A stretch of DNA of 32,750 nucleotides from the NCBI GenBank assembly GCA_013151255.1, contig JAADIQ010000124.1, forward strand, positions 1 through 32,750. The letters are read 5' to 3'. The stretch is from Alphaproteobacteria bacterium (GTDB lineage Bacteria > Pseudomonadota > Alphaproteobacteria > Caulobacterales > Parvularculaceae). Positions 16,633 through 23,953 of this stretch are shown in pieces; the stretch's first letter is position 1; each line of letters opens with the position of its first letter. Below the pieces are notes generated by a model, which was not told the DNA's origin, did no database searches, and worked only from the letters and a program-made list of their open reading frames with translations. The position numbers and the translations under genes were made by a program.

Positions 16633-17388
16633 ATGGTCGATAACCGCATGGAAAATCAGCCTCCCGACATGATCGACGGCCCGCATGGGCAGATCGCCTA
16701 TCGCCGCCGTGAAGGCGGCGGGCCGGGAATCGTTTGGCTTGGCGGGTTTCGCTCCGACATGCTTGGAACCAAAGCCGGATTTCTCGACCAATGGGCGCAA
16801 CGCCGCACCCGCGCATTTTTGCGGTTTGACTATTCCGGCCATGGAGAATCATCCGGCCGGTTTGAAGACGGCTGCATCGGCGAATGGGCCGCAGACGCGC
16901 TCACCGCTTTCGACGCGCTGACCGACGGCGCGCAAATCCTTGTGGGCTCGTCGATGGGCGCATGGGTGGCTGCGTTGCTCGCACTCCAAAGACCGGCGCG
17001 CATTGCCGGCATCGTCTTCATCGCCCCGGCCCCGGATTTTACCGAGAAGCTTATGCGGCCGAATTTCTCCGAGGAGCAGAGCCAGACAATCGAGCGCGAG
17101 GGACGGCTGGAACTTCCGGGCGACTATGACGAGCCGGAAATCATCACCAAAAAACTGCTCGATGACGGCCACCGCCATCTGGTTATGACTGGGCCCATCG
17201 CGATTGCCTGCCCGGTGCACATCCTTCAGGGCATGCAGGACGCGTCGGTGCCATGGCGGCACGCGGTTGAATTTGCCGAGCTGATGGCCTCCGACAATAT
17301 CGACATCACCCTCACCAAAGCCGGCGACCACCGCCTGTCGACCCCGGCGGATCTGGAGCGATTGGCCGGCGCTCTGGAGCGGATTTAA
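16633..17388 (+). CDS. alpha/beta hydrolase, ABHD10-like
   Basis: A 251-residue hydrolase if ATG 16633 is used; ATG 16648 is equally possible and neither has a strong ribosome site. The frame opens at 16555, but the Cys/Arg-rich extension overlaps the divergent GT4 promoter area. The core has the oxyanion segment VWLGGFRSDMLGTKA, FDYSGHGESSG, nucleophile elbow GSSMGAW (Ser107), acid LQGMQDASVPW (Asp203) and base AGDHRLSTP (His233), a complete triad. The pattern resembles bacterial relatives of mitochondrial ABHD10, a thioesterase/acyl-glucuronide esterase. Substrate is unknown. No signal peptide is seen, so it is cytoplasmic. Confidence 0.85.
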   Translation: MVDNRMENQPPDMIDGPHGQIAYRRREGGGPGIVWLGGFRSDMLGTKAGFLDQWAQRRTRAFLRFDYSGHGESSGRFEDGCIGEWAADALTAFDALTDGAQILVGSSMGAWVAALLALQRPARIAGIVFIAPAPDFTEKLMRPNFSEEQSQTIEREGRLELPGDYDEPEIITKKLLDDGHRHLVMTGPIAIACPVHILQGMQDASVPWRHAVEFAELMASDNIDITLTKAGDHRLSTPADLERLAGALERI

Positions 17389-17471
17389 CGGCAATCACTG
17401 TCTCCATCAGGGCGGCTCATCGCGCAAACCGTTCGCTCGGTCGCTTTGCGGGTCTGATTGCGCCGCGGCTC

Positions 17472-17515
17472 TTGCTACAGCTGTCGCATTAGGGTAGTTT
17501 TGCGACAGTTGTAAC
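17472..17515 (+). promoter_or_regulatory. twin BlaI-type operators over a candidate promoter
   Basis: TACAGCTGTC (17476-17485) and GACAGTTGTA (17504-17513) each match the BlaI/MecI dyad TACANNTGTA at all but one defined position, with centres 28 bases apart. The wider arms GCTACAGCTGTCGCA (17474-17488) and TGCGACAGTTGTAAC (17501-17515) are inverted repeats with 13 of 15 matches. A possible promoter, TTGCTA (17472-17477) and TAGTTT (17495-17500) with 17-base spacing, is overlapped by the left dyad and abutted by the right. The site lies 58 bases before the BlaI-like gene, as expected for autorepression. Confidence 0.65.
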
Positions 17516-17572
17516 AGGGGGTCGGCCAGCTGGCTATTCGCCGCCCCGCTAAACCAATGGCTGGATGCTGCG

Positions 17573-17950
17573 ATGGGCGAGCGAATTTCTGATAATCCGA
17601 CAAAACCGGAATTGGCGATTTTAAAACTGCTATGGCGATCAACTGATTTGAGCGCCCGGCAAATCCACACCGATATCACCGAACAGTTTGACTGGTCCTA
17701 CTCAACGGTGCGCACCGTTCTGGAGCGCATGACCGATAAGGGGCTGGTTTCCAAAACGCCGATTGACGGGGTGAATATTTATGAGGCGGAGGTCGGCAAG
17801 GTCGCATTGCTTGGCCGCATGATCTCGGACTTTTCCAAACGCGTGCTTGAACTCGACGGCGCGCCAACGGCGGCTTTTTTTGCAAACTCCAAACTGCTTT
17901 CCGAAGACGAGCTACTCGAAACCGCGCTCAGCAAATGGGAGGATGAATGA
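17573..17950 (+). CDS. BlaI/MecI/CopY-family transcriptional repressor
   Basis: A 125-residue winged-helix protein. Residues about 10-80 form the DNA-binding domain: PTKPELAILKLLWRSTDLSARQI, a recognition helix around SYSTVRTVLERMTDKGLV, and a wing ending VNIYEAEV. The C-terminal part (about 82-125) is helical and would make the dimer, as in BlaI and MecI, which are inactivated by proteolysis after a membrane metallopeptidase senses beta-lactam. The stop overlaps the start of the M56-M23 gene by four bases (ATGA), so repressor and putative sensor-protease are made together. Two BlaI-type dyads lie upstream. No beta-lactamase gene is adjacent, so the regulon is unknown. Confidence 0.93.
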   Translation: MGERISDNPTKPELAILKLLWRSTDLSARQIHTDITEQFDWSYSTVRTVLERMTDKGLVSKTPIDGVNIYEAEVGKVALLGRMISDFSKRVLELDGAPTAAFFANSKLLSEDELLETALSKWEDE

Positions 17951-20115
17951 TGGCGTCGCTGATTGAACCGTTTTTCTACTGCCTGCTTGCATCAGTCGTC
18001 TGGGCGCCAATCGTCTTTCTGATTGCTTCCCGGTTTCATAACAACGACGCATCGTCGATGGCTGGCGCGCTCTGGCCCAGCGCGCTTTTGATTGCTGCGC
18101 TTCCAGCTTTATTGGCGCCGGTCGCCGCCGCGTTCGGCCTGTCATTACGAAACCCGGCGCCGCTGCCGCCGATGAACGCCCCGTCAATTGCCGCAAATTA
18201 TGCCCCCGCCACGCCAATAACCACTACGCTCGCGCAACAAAGCCCGGCGATGAGCCTCACAGAAATTCTCACCACTGTAGCCGGCCTCTATTTTTACGGG
18301 TTTATTCTATTCGCTATGCTCGGCGCGGTCAGGTTGATCTGGTTTTCATACCGCGTGCGTTTTGCCTATGAAGTCGATGAGCCCGATATTGATGCAGGCT
18401 TTGAGCAATGGCGCCAACGCATGGGGCTCGTCCGCACGCCGCGCTATGCATTCACCGATGCGGTCAGTTCAGTCTGCGTCCACGGCTTCTTCCGACCTGT
18501 CATCTTAATGCCGATGTCGTTGCTGGACCGCGTGAGCGTCAAGGACGCCATTCTTATGGGCGCACACGAGATGGCGCATATCAAACGCGGCGACACTTGG
18601 CTGTTTGCCTTTATTACAATCGTCAAAGCGGTGTTCTGGTTTAACCCGTTCGTTCACCACATCGCCGCGCGCGCTAATCTCGCCGCTGAACAGGCCGCCG
18701 ATGCGCTGGTGATTTCCCGCGGCGCCAATCGGCGTCAATATGCGCAATGCTTCGTTGAGGGCCTGCGCTTTGCCGCCGGCGCGCCGCGCGGCGACCACGC
18801 ACTGGTGCCATCGTTCACGCCGTTCGATAAACGCTCACGGCGCGAACGCCTTAACGCCATCCTGTCAAAAACCGGCGGCGCGCCATTGCTTGGCGCAGCG
18901 AACAAAACCGGCCTTGTGCTGAGCATTGTTGCAGCAACCGGGCTCGCCTTCGCCCAAGCCGCACTTGCGGTGGCGCCCAAACCGCCGGAAGAAGCGCTGC
19001 CGCAGTCGCCGCTAGACGGTGAAGTCACGTTTGAATTTGGCAAGAAGAGCAAGCTTCTCGGCGGCGAGCGCAAAACCCATGAAGGCGTTGACATCAAAGC
19101 CCCGCGCGGCACGAAAATTCGTGCAGCAGGCGGCGGCAAAGTCGTCGCGGCTACAAAGCGCTATAAAGGACAAACCTCCTGGGGCAACGTCGTTGTCATT
19201 GACCATGGCCACGGTCTGGTCACTCGCTACGCTCATCTTGACGGCTATGTTGTTAAAAAAGGCGACCGCGTCGATGCGGGCGACGTGATTGGAACTGTCG
19301 GCTCCACAGGCAAATCATCCGGCCCGCATTTGCACTTTGAGGTGTTGCAGGATGGTCTCAATATCGACCCCGCCCCAGTTATTGCCACGGCGCCTCTGCC
19401 GGCGCCAAAGCCGCACGCCGCATTGAAGCCCTCTCGCAAAGTCATGGTGTCGCCAGCGCCGGCGATCATCGCACAGCCGCCTCGGCTAGTATCACCAAAC
19501 GAGACTGCGCCTTATGTCGTCCGCGTTCGCGCCAACCACAATCACAGCCTGGATGAAAAACTGGAAAAAAGGCTCGCCGGCAAGCGTGCGAAAATAGAAG
19601 AACGCCTTCGCGAACAATTTCAGGAATTCCGAGCCCTTTCCACATCAGGCGAGTTCGATTTTGACTTCGATGAATTAGAGTCTGACGCCCAAACGGTGTT
19701 TGAAGACTTTGCAGACACCATTGGCGATTTGGATTTTCAATTCGCCGGCCTTGATGAATTGAACATTGTGATGCCTGAAATCGCGTCTCTCGGCGAGGCT
19801 TTTAAGCTGAGCGACAAAGACCGCGCAGAAATCCGCCGAATTAAGGAAGAGGTCATTCGCGAAACCGCCCGTGCGAAACGGGAGATAAAAATAGAAATCA
19901 AACGCGCCCGGAACGTACGTAAACGCGAGATGCGCGAAGTTGAACGTGAGCGCGCCGAAGCGATGAAAGATGCTCGTTTCGACCGCGAAGAAATGCTGGC
20001 GCTTCGCGAGCAGGCGCTGGAGGAAGCTCAAATTGCGCTCGAACAAGAACGTGTAGAGATAGAACGCATGCGCGCCGAATTGAAGCGTCAAAAACGAGAT
20101 CAAAAGAGCAAATAG
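17947..20115 (+). CDS. BlaR1-like M56 metallopeptidase fused to an M23 peptidoglycan endopeptidase and charged helical tail
   Basis: A 722-residue multi-domain protein. The N-terminal M56 part has helices at about 8-28, 41-63 and 108-134, then zinc motif HEMAH (207-211) with a likely third ligand Glu248 in NLAAEQAADAL, and a helix at about 217-236. A last helix at about 322-342 leads to the periplasm. Residues about 358-475 form an M23/LytM domain with every catalytic residue: His378 and Asp382 (HEGVD), His430 (RYAHL), His461 and His463 (HLHFE). A proline-rich linker (476-525) precedes an extremely charged Glu/Arg/Lys helix (about 535-555 and 620-722), probably a coiled coil or single alpha-helix. 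In BlaR1 a penicillin-binding sensor occupies the place of the M23 domain. NCBI-style labels such as M23/M56 family exist, but I know of no functional study. Confidence 0.92.
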   Translation: MMASLIEPFFYCLLASVVWAPIVFLIASRFHNNDASSMAGALWPSALLIAALPALLAPVAAAFGLSLRNPAPLPPMNAPSIAANYAPATPITTTLAQQSPAMSLTEILTTVAGLYFYGFILFAMLGAVRLIWFSYRVRFAYEVDEPDIDAGFEQWRQRMGLVRTPRYAFTDAVSSVCVHGFFRPVILMPMSLLDRVSVKDAILMGAHEMAHIKRGDTWLFAFITIVKAVFWFNPFVHHIAARANLAAEQAADALVISRGANRRQYAQCFVEGLRFAAGAPRGDHALVPSFTPFDKRSRRERLNAILSKTGGAPLLGAANKTGLVLSIVAATGLAFAQAALAVAPKPPEEALPQSPLDGEVTFEFGKKSKLLGGERKTHEGVDIKAPRGTKIRAAGGGKVVAATKRYKGQTSWGNVVVIDHGHGLVTRYAHLDGYVVKKGDRVDAGDVIGTVGSTGKSSGPHLHFEVLQDGLNIDPAPVIATAPLPAPKPHAALKPSRKVMVSPAPAIIAQPPRLVSPNETAPYVVRVRANHNHSLDEKLEKRLAGKRAKIEERLREQFQEFRALSTSGEFDFDFDELESDAQTVFEDFADTIGDLDFQFAGLDELNIVMPEIASLGEAFKLSDKDRAEIRRIKEEVIRETARAKREIKIEIKRARNVRKREMREVERERAEAMKDARFDREEMLALREQALEEAQIALEQERVEIERMRAELKRQKRDQKSK

Positions 20116-20128
20116 GCCATTGCGAGAC

Positions 20129-20410
20129 TTATTCGCGTTCGCCGAAACGGTCCTCAATCAGCTTGACCAGTGAATTAACCGCTTCGCTTGCTTGCGGGCC
20201 GGTGGCCGATATTTCAAGAACCGTGCCCTCGTTCGCCAACAACATTAACAAATCGAGTTGAGAATCGCCCGCCGCCATGCGGCCTTGATTGCGGACAGTG
20301 ACGATGGCGTCCCACGACCTTACCAGTGATGAAAAATGCCGCGACGGGCGGATATGAAGGCCGAGCTTGTTGATGATTTTAGCGCTGGCTGTCGCCGTTT
20401 GTTCGCTCAC
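20129..20410 (-). CDS. ptsH: phosphocarrier protein HPr
   Basis: A 93-residue HPr. It relays phosphate from Enzyme I to EIIA through His19 in NKLGLHIRPS; the usual HARPA is altered to HIRPS but His and Arg remain. Ser50 in AAGDSQLDLLML matches the regulatory serine phosphorylated by HPr kinase in other bacteria. The LMLLANEGTVLEISATG segment is typical of the family. The gene follows EIIA by nine bases. No sugar permease genes are near, so it belongs to the regulatory, permease-less PTS of alphaproteobacteria. It converges with the M56-M23 gene across 13 bases. Confidence 0.92.
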   Translation of the reverse strand: MSEQTATASAKIINKLGLHIRPSRHFSSLVRSWDAIVTVRNQGRMAAGDSQLDLLMLLANEGTVLEISATGPQASEAVNSLVKLIEDRFGERE

Positions 20411-20419
20411 CTCTGGTTC

Positions 20420-20830
20420 CTAATCCGGTGTTTCGCCGGAAAGAACCCACGAGGCGACATTGATATATTTGCGCCCGGCATCATGCGCCGCTTTGACCGC
20501 CTCATCGAGATCACCATCGGCCCGAACCGTTGCCAGCTTTATCAGCATCGGCAGATTAACCCCGGCGACAACCTCAGCATTGGCTTTCTCCATCACCGCA
20601 ATCGCCAGATTGGACGGCGTGCCGCCAAACATATCGGTAAGGATGATAACCCCCTCGCCGCTATCGACCTCCTTCGCGGCGTCAAGAATATCCTGGCGGC
20701 GCTTTTCCATATCGTCATCGGGCCCGATGGAAACGGCTCTGACCATTTCCTGCGGGCCGACGACATGTTCCGCCGCGGAGAGGAATTCCTCTGCGAGCCG
20801 TCCATGGGTGACAACGACCAGTCCAATCAT
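20420..20830 (-). CDS. PTS EIIA component, mannose family
   Basis: A 136-residue EIIA(Man)-type protein. The N-terminal IGLVVVTHGRLAEEFL contains the phosphorylated His9. LTDMFGGTPSNLA and NLPMLIKLA are the other family signatures. It accepts phosphate from HPr; in alphaproteobacteria this EIIA has no dedicated transporter and serves regulation. The gene lies 74 bases downstream of chvG, a gap that in many relatives holds hprK and rapZ. A perfect TATAAT in that gap may give it a separate promoter. Confidence 0.93.
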   Translation of the reverse strand: MIGLVVVTHGRLAEEFLSAAEHVVGPQEMVRAVSIGPDDDMEKRRQDILDAAKEVDSGEGVIILTDMFGGTPSNLAIAVMEKANAEVVAGVNLPMLIKLATVRADGDLDEAVKAAHDAGRKYINVASWVLSGETPD

Positions 20831-20874
20831 TCAACAATCCCGAATCAACACCGCTCATCTTATCGTGCGGTTGT

Positions 20875-20880
20875 ATTATA
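20875..20880 (-). promoter_or_regulatory. perfect -10 element between chvG and EIIA
   Basis: The minus strand reads TATAAT at 20875-20880, inside an AT-rich patch 45 bases before the EIIA start. No good -35 element lies at the right distance, so this is a weak promoter candidate. It would allow the EIIA-HPr pair to be expressed apart from chvI-chvG. Confidence 0.35.
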
Positions 20881-20904
20881 ATATGTCTACTAAAATCAGC
20901 GGAT

Positions 20905-22629
20905 TCAATCCGTAGGCAGCTCGACGATGAACCGCGCGCCGCGGCGCGGGCCGGCAGTAGGATCGCCCGGGTTTTCCAGCCGGTTTTCCGCATAGACACG
21001 CCCGCCATGGGAATTAATGATCTGCCGGGAGATCGACAGCCCAAGGCCGGAATTATTACCAAAAACCGCGCCTTTCGGGCGTTTGGTGTAAAATCGCTTG
21101 AAAACAGATTCGATATTATCCGGCGGGATGCCCGGCCCGTCGTCCTCGACAATGATGCGGGTCAAATGCTCGCGCTGGGTCGGCGCTTCGAGGATGACCC
21201 GCACCACGCCTTCCGGCGGACTGAAGGAGCGCGCATTATCAATCAGGTTGCGCACCACCTGGCTGAGCGCGGTCGGGTTGCCAAGCACATAGACCGCCTG
21301 AATGGGGTCGCGAAACTCGACTTTGGCTGTACCCGGTTTTGCGGTCTCGCCATACATCGCCGTGATATCGCCGATCAGCCGCGTCAAATCCACCGCCTCG
21401 CGGGTCTCGCGCGCAAGCTCAGCGTCTAGCCGCGAGGCGTTGGAAATATCGGTAATCAGCCGGTCCATTCTGGCGACATCGTTCTGGATGATTTGCATCA
21501 ACTTGGCCTGCTGCTCCGGCGTTTTGGCAAATTCAAGCGTCTCCGAGGCGCTGCGAATGGAGGTCAGCGGGTTCTTTAATTCATGCGCCACATCGGCAGC
21601 GAAACTCTCAATCGCGTCAATGCGCGCATAAATCGCCGCCGTCATCGACTTTAGCGAGCCGGAGAGTTCGCCGATTTCGTCGCGGCGTTTTGTAAAGTCA
21701 GGAATGCGCACGCGCCCCGTCGCGGCAATCCCTTCGCGAACTTTGTCAGCGGCAATCGCCAATTGACGAATGGGTTGGGCGATCATCGCGGTCAGCAACA
21801 GTGAAGACAAAATCGCCGCAGCAACGCCCAAGCCGAAAAACGGTAAGATAGCGACGCGCGCATCCTCAACCAGCGTGTCGATGCCGCCGCTTTCGGCCGT
21901 CACCATGCCGTAAATCGCCTGCACCCGGCGGATCGGCACCGTCACCGAGACAACCAGCTCGCCTTCTTCATTGACACGAACCGAGGCGGCGCCGCGGTCT
22001 TCGGCAAAGGGCGAGGATGACAAGGCTTGGTTGAGTTCCGCTTCTATCGTGCGCCGCGACGCCTGATCACGGTAATCCCTGGAGAAAAACCGTACAATCG
22101 AATACCCAACCCCATCCATACTGAACGAGCGTCGCTGTCCCTTCTGATCAATCGGCGGCAGCTCTTCGGTGACGATTTTATCTTCGCGCAAGACAACATC
22201 TTCGATCAGCAGGGCATCGGCATCCGAGACCGGCGGGTCTTCAAAGGTCTGCGGTGCATTGAAAATCCGCACCCGGCCTTCAAAGCTGTCCCACACCCGG
22301 TTGAACACCTCGCGCACATCGGTCTGGCTGAGCGCCAGCGAGCACAGGGCGGTTTCTTCACCAAGGCGGGCAATGTCGGCTTCATCGACCGGCTGGCAGG
22401 AGCTTTCGTCAATCGCTACCTGCGCCAGAACGTCGGCGATGATTTGCGCCTGCGCGCGCACGCCTTCGAGCTTGGCCTGAACCAGCCCGTCGCGATATTG
22501 CGTCAGCGCGAACGAGCCGATTAGCAAGATCACCAGGCCGATAAGATTGGCGAAGACGATGGTGACCGTCAGCCGTGACAACGCCACTCTTGCGCGGCGT
22601 TTGCGCACCTTGCCGCCCTCTCCGGTCAT
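20905..22629 (-). CDS. chvG: sensor histidine kinase ChvG
   Basis: A 574-residue membrane kinase. Helix 1 spans about 21-43 and helix 2 about 259-281, enclosing a periplasmic sensor of about 210 residues with cysteines at 78 and 96 that could form a disulfide. HAMP follows (about 282-335). The dimerisation and phospho-acceptor box FAADVAHELKNPLTSIRS has His349. The ATPase has N-box NLIDNARSFSPP (461-472), DDGPG (496-500) and GLGLS (528-532). ChvG/ExoS kinases respond to acid or cell-envelope stress and phosphorylate ChvI. It starts six bases after the chvI stop. Domain content and neighbours make the ChvG name strong, although the signal in this species is unknown. Confidence 0.92.
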   Translation of the reverse strand: MTGEGGKVRKRRARVALSRLTVTIVFANLIGLVILLIGSFALTQYRDGLVQAKLEGVRAQAQIIADVLAQVAIDESSCQPVDEADIARLGEETALCSLALSQTDVREVFNRVWDSFEGRVRIFNAPQTFEDPPVSDADALLIEDVVLREDKIVTEELPPIDQKGQRRSFSMDGVGYSIVRFFSRDYRDQASRRTIEAELNQALSSSPFAEDRGAASVRVNEEGELVVSVTVPIRRVQAIYGMVTAESGGIDTLVEDARVAILPFFGLGVAAAILSSLLLTAMIAQPIRQLAIAADKVREGIAATGRVRIPDFTKRRDEIGELSGSLKSMTAAIYARIDAIESFAADVAHELKNPLTSIRSASETLEFAKTPEQQAKLMQIIQNDVARMDRLITDISNASRLDAELARETREAVDLTRLIGDITAMYGETAKPGTAKVEFRDPIQAVYVLGNPTALSQVVRNLIDNARSFSPPEGVVRVILEAPTQREHLTRIIVEDDGPGIPPDNIESVFKRFYTKRPKGAVFGNNSGLGLSISRQIINSHGGRVYAENRLENPGDPTAGPRRGARFIVELPTD

Positions 22630-22635
22630 GGCCGA

Positions 22636-23331
22636 TTAGTCTTCCTTGTATTTATACCCGACGCCATAAAGCGTTTCGACGGCGTTGAACTCCTTGTCGA
22701 CAACACGAAACTTCTTCCGTACGCGTTTAATATGACTGTCGATGGTGCGGTCGTCCACATAAACCTGATCGTCATAGGCCGCATCCATCAGCTGGTCGCG
22801 GCTTTTCACAAAACCGGGCCGCTGCGCCAGGGCGTGCAGGATTAGAAATTCCGTTACCGTCAGGATAACGGCCTGGTCTTTCCACACACATGAGTGCCGC
22901 ATCGGGTCCAGCACCAGATTGCCGCGCCGGAGAATTTTCTTTTCTTCCTCCGCAGACGGCGTTTCGTCCGCCTGAGCGCGGCGCAGAAGGGTTTTCACCC
23001 GCTGCATCAACAAGCGTTGCGAAAACGGTTTTTTAACATAATCGTCAGCGCCCATGGTGAGGCCCAGCACCTCGTCAATTTCCTCGTCCTTCGAGGTGAG
23101 GAAAATCAACGGCAGGTTCGAGGTCTGACGGACCCGGCGAAGCAGCTCCATCCCGTCCATGGTCGGCATTTTAATATCCGAGACAATCAGATCAGGCGGC
23201 GTTGCATTGATATAATCAAGGGCGGCGGCGCCGTCCTCAAAGGTTTTTACAATATGTCCCTCGCTCTCCAGCGCCATAGAGATGGAGGTCAGGATATTTT
23301 CGTCATCATCGACCAGTGCGATCGTCGCCAT
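22636..23331 (-). CDS. chvI: response regulator ChvI
   Basis: A 231-residue OmpR-type regulator from ATG 23331, with GAGGG about seven bases upstream; a TTG two codons earlier is less likely. The receiver has acidic DDD (8-10), phospho-acceptor Asp52 in [13 protein letters not shown], Thr in FLTSKDEE and Lys in VKKPFS. The C-terminal winged helix contains [27 protein letters not shown] and ends [17 protein letters not shown]...VGYKYKED, the usual ChvI close. With ChvG it should control envelope, exopolysaccharide and acid-response genes. The pckA gene that often precedes chvI is absent here; phhB takes its place 102 bases upstream. Confidence 0.94.
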   Translation of the reverse strand: MATIALVDDDENILTSISMALESEGHIVKTFEDGAAALDYINATPPDLIVSDIKMPTMDGMELLRRVRQTSNLPLIFLTSKDEEIDEVLGLTMGADDYVKKPFSQRLLMQRVKTLLRRAQADETPSAEEEKKILRRGNLVLDPMRHSCVWKDQAVILTVTEFLILHALAQRPGFVKSRDQLMDAAYDDQVYVDDRTIDSHIKRVRKKFRVVDKEFNAVETLYGVGYKYKED

Positions 23332-23433
23332 TTTCAACCCTCGTGTGATTTCAATTTCTTACTATGCATTGCGCCGGGCGCATAGAAGGCGCCGCCGGGG
23401 CCGGAATGTGGCAATTCGTCGTTAAGGCCCAGC

Positions 23434-23730
23434 TTAGGCGCCATTTGCGGCCTTTTCGATGAAATCAGCAAGCGCAACGTCGCGCTCTGTAAGCCCGCCA
23501 GCGTCATGGGTGGCGAGTGTGATGTCCACCTTGTTGTAGACATTGGACCATTCCGGGTGATGGTCGGCCTTTTCGGCGGCGATGGCGACCCGCGTCATAA
23601 ACCCGAAGGCGGCGTTGAAATCGGCAAATTTGAAGGTCTTTGCTGCGGCATCGCGTCCTTCGACGGCAGTCCAGCCGGGGTGGTCCGCAAAAAATCGGGC
23701 CCGCGCCTCTGTGCTCAGTTTTCCGGACAT
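23434..23730 (-). CDS. phhB: 4a-hydroxytetrahydrobiopterin dehydratase (PCD)
   Basis: A 98-residue pterin-4a-carbinolamine dehydratase. It removes water from 4a-hydroxytetrahydropterin, regenerating the pterin cofactor of aromatic amino acid hydroxylases. The signature [30 protein letters not shown] gives the paired histidines, the HPEW segment and the later THDAGG histidine of the active site. Length is normal. No phenylalanine hydroxylase gene is in the window; single PCD genes are common and may serve molybdopterin-linked or moonlighting roles. It is transcribed away from the TonB receptor across 223 bases, which carry two Fur-like boxes. Confidence 0.93.
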   Translation of the reverse strand: MSGKLSTEARARFFADHPGWTAVEGRDAAAKTFKFADFNAAFGFMTRVAIAAEKADHHPEWSNVYNKVDITLATHDAGGLTERDVALADFIEKAANGA

Positions 23731-23868
23731 TTTGCGCCCTTTCCAGTCGCCTTGATGCGGATGTAATCCTGTTGAGCGCCAATGTCATCGGGCGCGGACA
23801 AGCAAAGGGATAAACCTAAAAGGCGTCGGCCAGAGGTTCAGTATTCCTCCCTGCGGCAAAACTGCAAT

Positions 23869-23883
23869 TGACAGTCATTCTCA
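23869..23883. promoter_or_regulatory. Fur-like box 1 upstream of the TonB receptor
   Basis: TGACAGTCATTCTCA is an imperfect 7-1-7 dyad (5 of 7 pairs) centred at 23876. It matches the iron-box pattern TGAGAATNATTCTCA at 12 of 14 defined positions. It lies 85 bases before the receptor start and is repeated 37 bases downstream. Confidence 0.5.
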
Positions 23884-23904
23884 CTATCGCTAGCAAAGCT
23901 GTAA

Positions 23905-23921
23905 TTGCAAATCATTCGCAA
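23905..23921. promoter_or_regulatory. Fur-like box 2 upstream of the TonB receptor
   Basis: TTGCAAATCATTCGCAA is an 8-1-8 dyad with 7 of 8 matches, centred at 23913. It resembles the TGCAAATNATTTGCA sites bound by Fur/Mur proteins in alphaproteobacteria. It shares AATTG...TCATTC.CA with box 1 as a direct repeat. Its position 32 bases before the ATG fits repression under iron sufficiency. Confidence 0.6.
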
Positions 23922-23953
23922 CTAACGCGACGAACGTCCGGTGAGAAAAAGGC

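Noticed and set aside
16529-16852. Long N-terminal extension of the GT4 reading frame
   Set aside because: It is Arg/Cys-rich, unlike any GT4 N-terminus, and overlaps the divergent hydrolase gene; the natural start is ATG 16528.
17573-20115. Classical beta-lactam resistance locus (blaI-blaR1)
   Set aside because: No penicillin-binding sensor domain is present in the M56 protein and no beta-lactamase or alternative PBP gene is adjacent.
20336-20881. 181-codon plus-strand frame over EIIA and HPr genes
   Set aside because: It is the reverse complement of two well-recognised genes and resembles no protein.
20715-21152. Open frame across the chvG/EIIA junction that might hide hprK
   Set aside because: Its translation has no Walker A or kinase motif and is Arg/Ser-rich; it is a shadow of chvG and the EIIA gene.
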